Positions 1 to 64,000 of a stretch of 64,000 nucleotides of DNA are shown one piece after another (positions within the stretch are counted from its first letter, which is position 1; the number at the start of each line of letters is the position of its first letter). The notes under the pieces are model-generated. The model worked only from the letters and a program-made list of their open reading frames with translations, made no database searches and was not told where the DNA came from. Source of the stretch: Warburgia ugandensis (Eukaryota > Streptophyta > Magnoliopsida > Canellales > Canellaceae); the NCBI GenBank assembly GCA_035236585.1, contig CP141135.1, forward strand, positions 4,374,001 through 4,438,000, read 5' to 3'. Both the position numbers and the translations under genes were made by a program.

Positions 1-886
1 GATCTTCACTCATAGTTAACCAATCATCTCTTGGCTTGAGGACAGAACAGTATGAAAAGTATCATGCAATTCCAGGTTCTATGAATAAACTAGTGATTTA
101 CCTACCTTCAAAGCTTAACGAGATTCAAAGTTTTGGGGAATGTTTTTGTTCTGTAGGCTGAAGTGGTTCCCATGGATTTTTACGCAGAAAAAAGAAAGAG
201 CATGCTCAACATTCTTAAACAAGAAGGATGTTTGGTCCTAGGGCTTACAAACTTCTTCCAAGAAGAAGTAAATTTTGAAAGACTTGCCCTGGAACTAAGA
301 TACGAACACTCTGAAACAAAATCAAATGACCACCTAATGATAAGAGCACCTAAGTTAAGAGTTATCATACATGAGTTTCTTTGTAACCCTTGAAACTGTG
401 CAGGGTTGGAGCGCCATACTTTAAGAAACTCATGAAAAACATTAAATGAATTGATTAATACTACATTTATGCACAAGAGACTGCAGATTTCAGACAGTTT
501 AAATTTAACTTACCAGATATGCCTTCCCATAAAGGAAAATGTATACAGTCCACACAGTAAGCTGCACAGACAAAAAGATAAATTAATACTGATACACTGA
601 AGGCAAACATAAGTGTGATGATTGCCAACTTGGTACTCTTAAGTTCTAATAATTAACTGCACTATACAAGAATAGCTAGGCATGTGCATCTCTCCTAGCC
701 AGACCAATTTCTAATAGACATTTTCTACTGAAGGACCTCCATCTTAAGCTTGGTCATGTCATTTAGTGCTCTCTCTCTCTGCATGTAGTCTCTATCTCAT
801 TGTCATGGACTGTACTTAGATGGGTTGCCTATGTGTTTATATGGGTTGATAATGACATTAAGGGCCTGTCTAGATGCATTGAAATG

Positions 887-1071
887 ATAAAAAGGCAGCC
901 CCGGTGCACGAAGCTCCGGCCTATGCGGGGTCCGGGGAAGGGGCAGGCCACAATGGCCTAAAGTAGGCAACCTTACCTTGCATTTTTGCAAGAGGCTGAT
1001 TCCACGCCTTGAACACGTGACCTCAAGGTCACCTGACAACAACTTTTACCATTGTGCCAAGGCTCCCCTTC
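887..1071 (-). mobile_element. Au SINE
   Basis: tRNA-derived SINE of the plant Au family. Read on the minus strand it runs from GGGGAGCCTTGGCACAATGG through the B-box region to CCGGGGCTGCCTTTT. Flanked by a perfect 13-bp target duplication ATGCATTGAAATG at 874-886 and 1072-1084. Confidence 0.92.
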
Positions 1072-2415
1072 ATGCATTGAAATGGTATGATTAACAAAAT
1101 AAATTTCATCTCGCTAAGAAGATTAAACATTATCTTATACCCAAATATCTGAACTTTTAAGCTTGCTGTGGCAGGATTTACTAGACCAAATGAATGTTTT
1201 TAGTGCTTTATTTGTAGTCCAGTTTATTATATTAAATATCAAAAGTTCAACCAGTTAAATGGAAGTCGGTTTAATATTTTTTGACACAACAATGAATACA
1301 AAAATCAGTTCCTCATATGAAAACAACATATAGATTAAATCCCAACTTTTTCTTTTCAAAAGCTGAAACCTGAGTGACAGCCAGATCGAATTAATTCAGA
1401 GTACAGAGAACTAGTTAGATCCAACAGGCCAAGCCAATGGGGTTTACAACAGCAACAACCCATATGTCATTCTAGTAATGATAGCATTACCATAGTACAG
1501 AAGTAGTATCCAACAGTAGTGAAGTAGAAGGATAGCATGCGGAAAAAGTCAAACAGCTGCCCAAGTCTGTAAACGTCTCTACTCAGTACTTGTTCACCAT
1601 TACCACCTGCTACTTTCCCCTCAAACAATGCAATCTGATTCAGTCCAACATCTCTTCCTTTCCCAACCTACAGACAGTAACATGAGATTATGCTTGCATA
1701 AATCAGCAAATACAAGTTCAAATCATTGTTACCTGAATATATTCATGATGAGTAATGTTGCCCTGACGTAAAGTTGAATTGAAACCTGCAGATTATCAAA
1801 CAAAGTAAAGAGTCTAAAGACAACTGAGAAATCTGTTGTTGTTTTGAAATTTTACAGCTGTTTTGCCACTTCTGTTTCAATATTTTCCAGCTCACAACTA
1901 AACACCTATACAGCTCAATATTCAAAAGGAAAAAAAATATCAAAACAAGGAACCTATCTAACCTTAAGGAGAATGACTAACGCTTAGCAGATTAAACATA
2001 TGCAATTTGACATGGAAACAGAAATTTGTAACTCTTCTGCAAATAGCTTTTTCAAATATTGTCACAGAACAAAAGGTTTTCAACAAGATGTGTGCTGAGC
2101 TGATTGGTAGTTAGAATGAGTCTTCATCCTAACAAGAATCCCAAGATCAAACGAATACCTTGCAGAAATATCATAATAATGAGCAAGCTAAGTAACATAG
2201 CTGTAAAATGAAGCCCCCAAATGAGTTCAATTTTCTTGCTTAGCACTTTTTGAATTAGGAGACGAATGGATGACTTGAGATAGGAAGAGAAAGTCATAAA
2301 TACTTGACAAAATTTTTAGTGCCAGTGTTAATCTTCAGTAACCATTTTGTAAGCAGCCTGATACCACAAACCCCTAATAATAGTAAATAGTCATGCAGGA
2401 CCTTTTCTGCTGACT

Positions 2416-2574
2416 AAAAAGGGCAGCCCAGTGCACGAACTCCTGCCTATGTGGGTGCAGGGTCCAGGGAAAGGGTGGACCACAATGGTTCTCTAGTACC
2501 CAGCCCTGCATTTTTGCAAGAGGCTGTTTCCACACCTTGAACCCGTGACCTCAAGGTCACATGACGGCTAAAAT
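2416..2574 (-). mobile_element. Au SINE, 5' damaged
   Basis: Shares the GGGCTGCCC 3' end, the GCAAAAATGCAGGG middle and the B-box-like GGTCACGGGTTCAAGG with the other copies. The head after the B box is shortened, and no target duplication is evident. Confidence 0.85.
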
Positions 2575-3195
2575 GGTAAAATCAGGACAATGGTGTCTGT
2601 AAAGGTGCATTTGCCAACCACTTTGCTTTATCCTGACTGGGCAATCTGACACAAAAGCATTTATAAGATAATACTTTATGTAGTGCGAGTAATTAATTAG
2701 GTTGGATATTGTAAACATTGCCGAAACGACTTTCATTTGTGGAAGCTAGTATGGTGCAGATGATGCAGAACATTTATTCTAAACAAATTTTCAAACAATA
2801 AAATTGATGTTCTGTAGTCAGACTGATGCATCACGCATCAAATTTGCAATGCAAGAAGTTATCAGCATAGAAGACCATGTGGCAGATAACACCTTTATCG
2901 CATGCAACGGGATTTCTAGATAACTGCCTCAAACAATTTCATTTCTAGAGTCATGCACAAAACACATATTTAGGGCATTGTATTGCTAACAAATTCCCAG
3001 AAAAAGTAAATCAGAAAGTTGGAATAAAAGAGTTCTTAAGCCAGATTACAAAAAATTTCCATGCTAGGAATTCCCATCATTATCTTGGCAGCTGCTTTTT
3101 GTTGTAAACTGCTTAAGACACTGAAATGGGTAATTCGGAACATATATTACATGAATTAAATAAAAACAAAATAACTTTAGGCAAAGAAGCCCTAC

Positions 3196-63945
<60,750 letters not shown>

Positions 63946-64000
63946 CTAAGATTTGAGGAAAATTATATTCTAGCTAAGCAAATACAAGTAAATACAGGAT

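Larger units (their letters stand above)
1..3195 (-). other. GSL10 intron, 5' splice end at 3195 (incomplete)
   Basis: Intron after exon 36, with donor GTAGGG. It contains two antisense Au SINEs. The rest is AT-rich and shows no coding similarity I recognise. A 76-codon open stretch at 163-393 on the plus strand matches nothing I know. Confidence 0.85.

Noticed and set aside
163-393. 76-codon plus-strand open stretch
   Set aside because: No family resemblance, lies in an intron on the opposite strand; treated as chance.
1-3195. Search for the next GSL10 exon (THHEYIQVGKGRDVGLNQ block)
   Set aside because: No such sequence on the minus strand; the exon must lie beyond the window.

Overview
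The window is nuclear DNA of a flowering plant. It lies inside one very long gene on the minus strand. I recover 36 coding exons (about 3,770 coding nucleotides, 1,257 residues) between 63,945 and 3,196. They read through in one frame with no internal stop or frameshift. The product is a callose synthase (1,3-beta-glucan synthase, GT48) of the GSL10/CALS9 type. The first exons lie to the right of the window and the C-terminal catalytic and membrane exons lie to its left. The genus cannot be read from the sequence. The long repeat-filled introns, Au SINEs, RTE-type LINEs and a Copia element suggest a long-intron, probably woody or early-diverging dicot.

Layout, in gene order from right to left. 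63.9-62.7 kb: N-terminal cytosolic exons 1-4. 62.7-52.85 kb: a 9.9-kb intron with a near full-length RTE LINE split by a SINE, a LINE 3' fragment, more SINEs and a local tandem expansion. 52.8-48.1 kb: exons 5-14 (FKS1 domain 1 and the first membrane helices). 48.1-40.8 kb: a 7.3-kb intron with another near full-length RTE LINE and a decayed L1-type LINE. 40.8-40.5 kb: exons 15-16, joined across an intron whose donor reads GA instead of GT. 40.5-25.8 kb: exons 17-18 and introns with SINE pieces, a compound AT/GA microsatellite and a dead Copia element carrying SINEs. 25.8-18.6 kb: exons 19-28. 18.6-14.3 kb: an intron with a 1.17-kb palindromic TRIM-like element and a LINE. 14.2-9.4 kb: exons 29-33. 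9.4-3.7 kb: an intron with a LINE and a 79-bp perfect hairpin made at a LINE insertion. 3.7-3.2 kb: exons 34-36. 3.2-0 kb: the next, incomplete intron with two SINEs.

The exons supply the cytosolic N-terminal part, the first transmembrane cluster, and the first half of the large cytosolic glucan synthase domain. Everything else is intronic and mostly transposon-derived. No other intact gene, RNA gene or CRISPR array was seen. I found no new multi-gene system. The unusual signals are a candidate non-canonical splice site in an otherwise intact gene, a fold-back insertion scar, microscopic LINE insertions with target-site duplications, and palindromic repeat structures.
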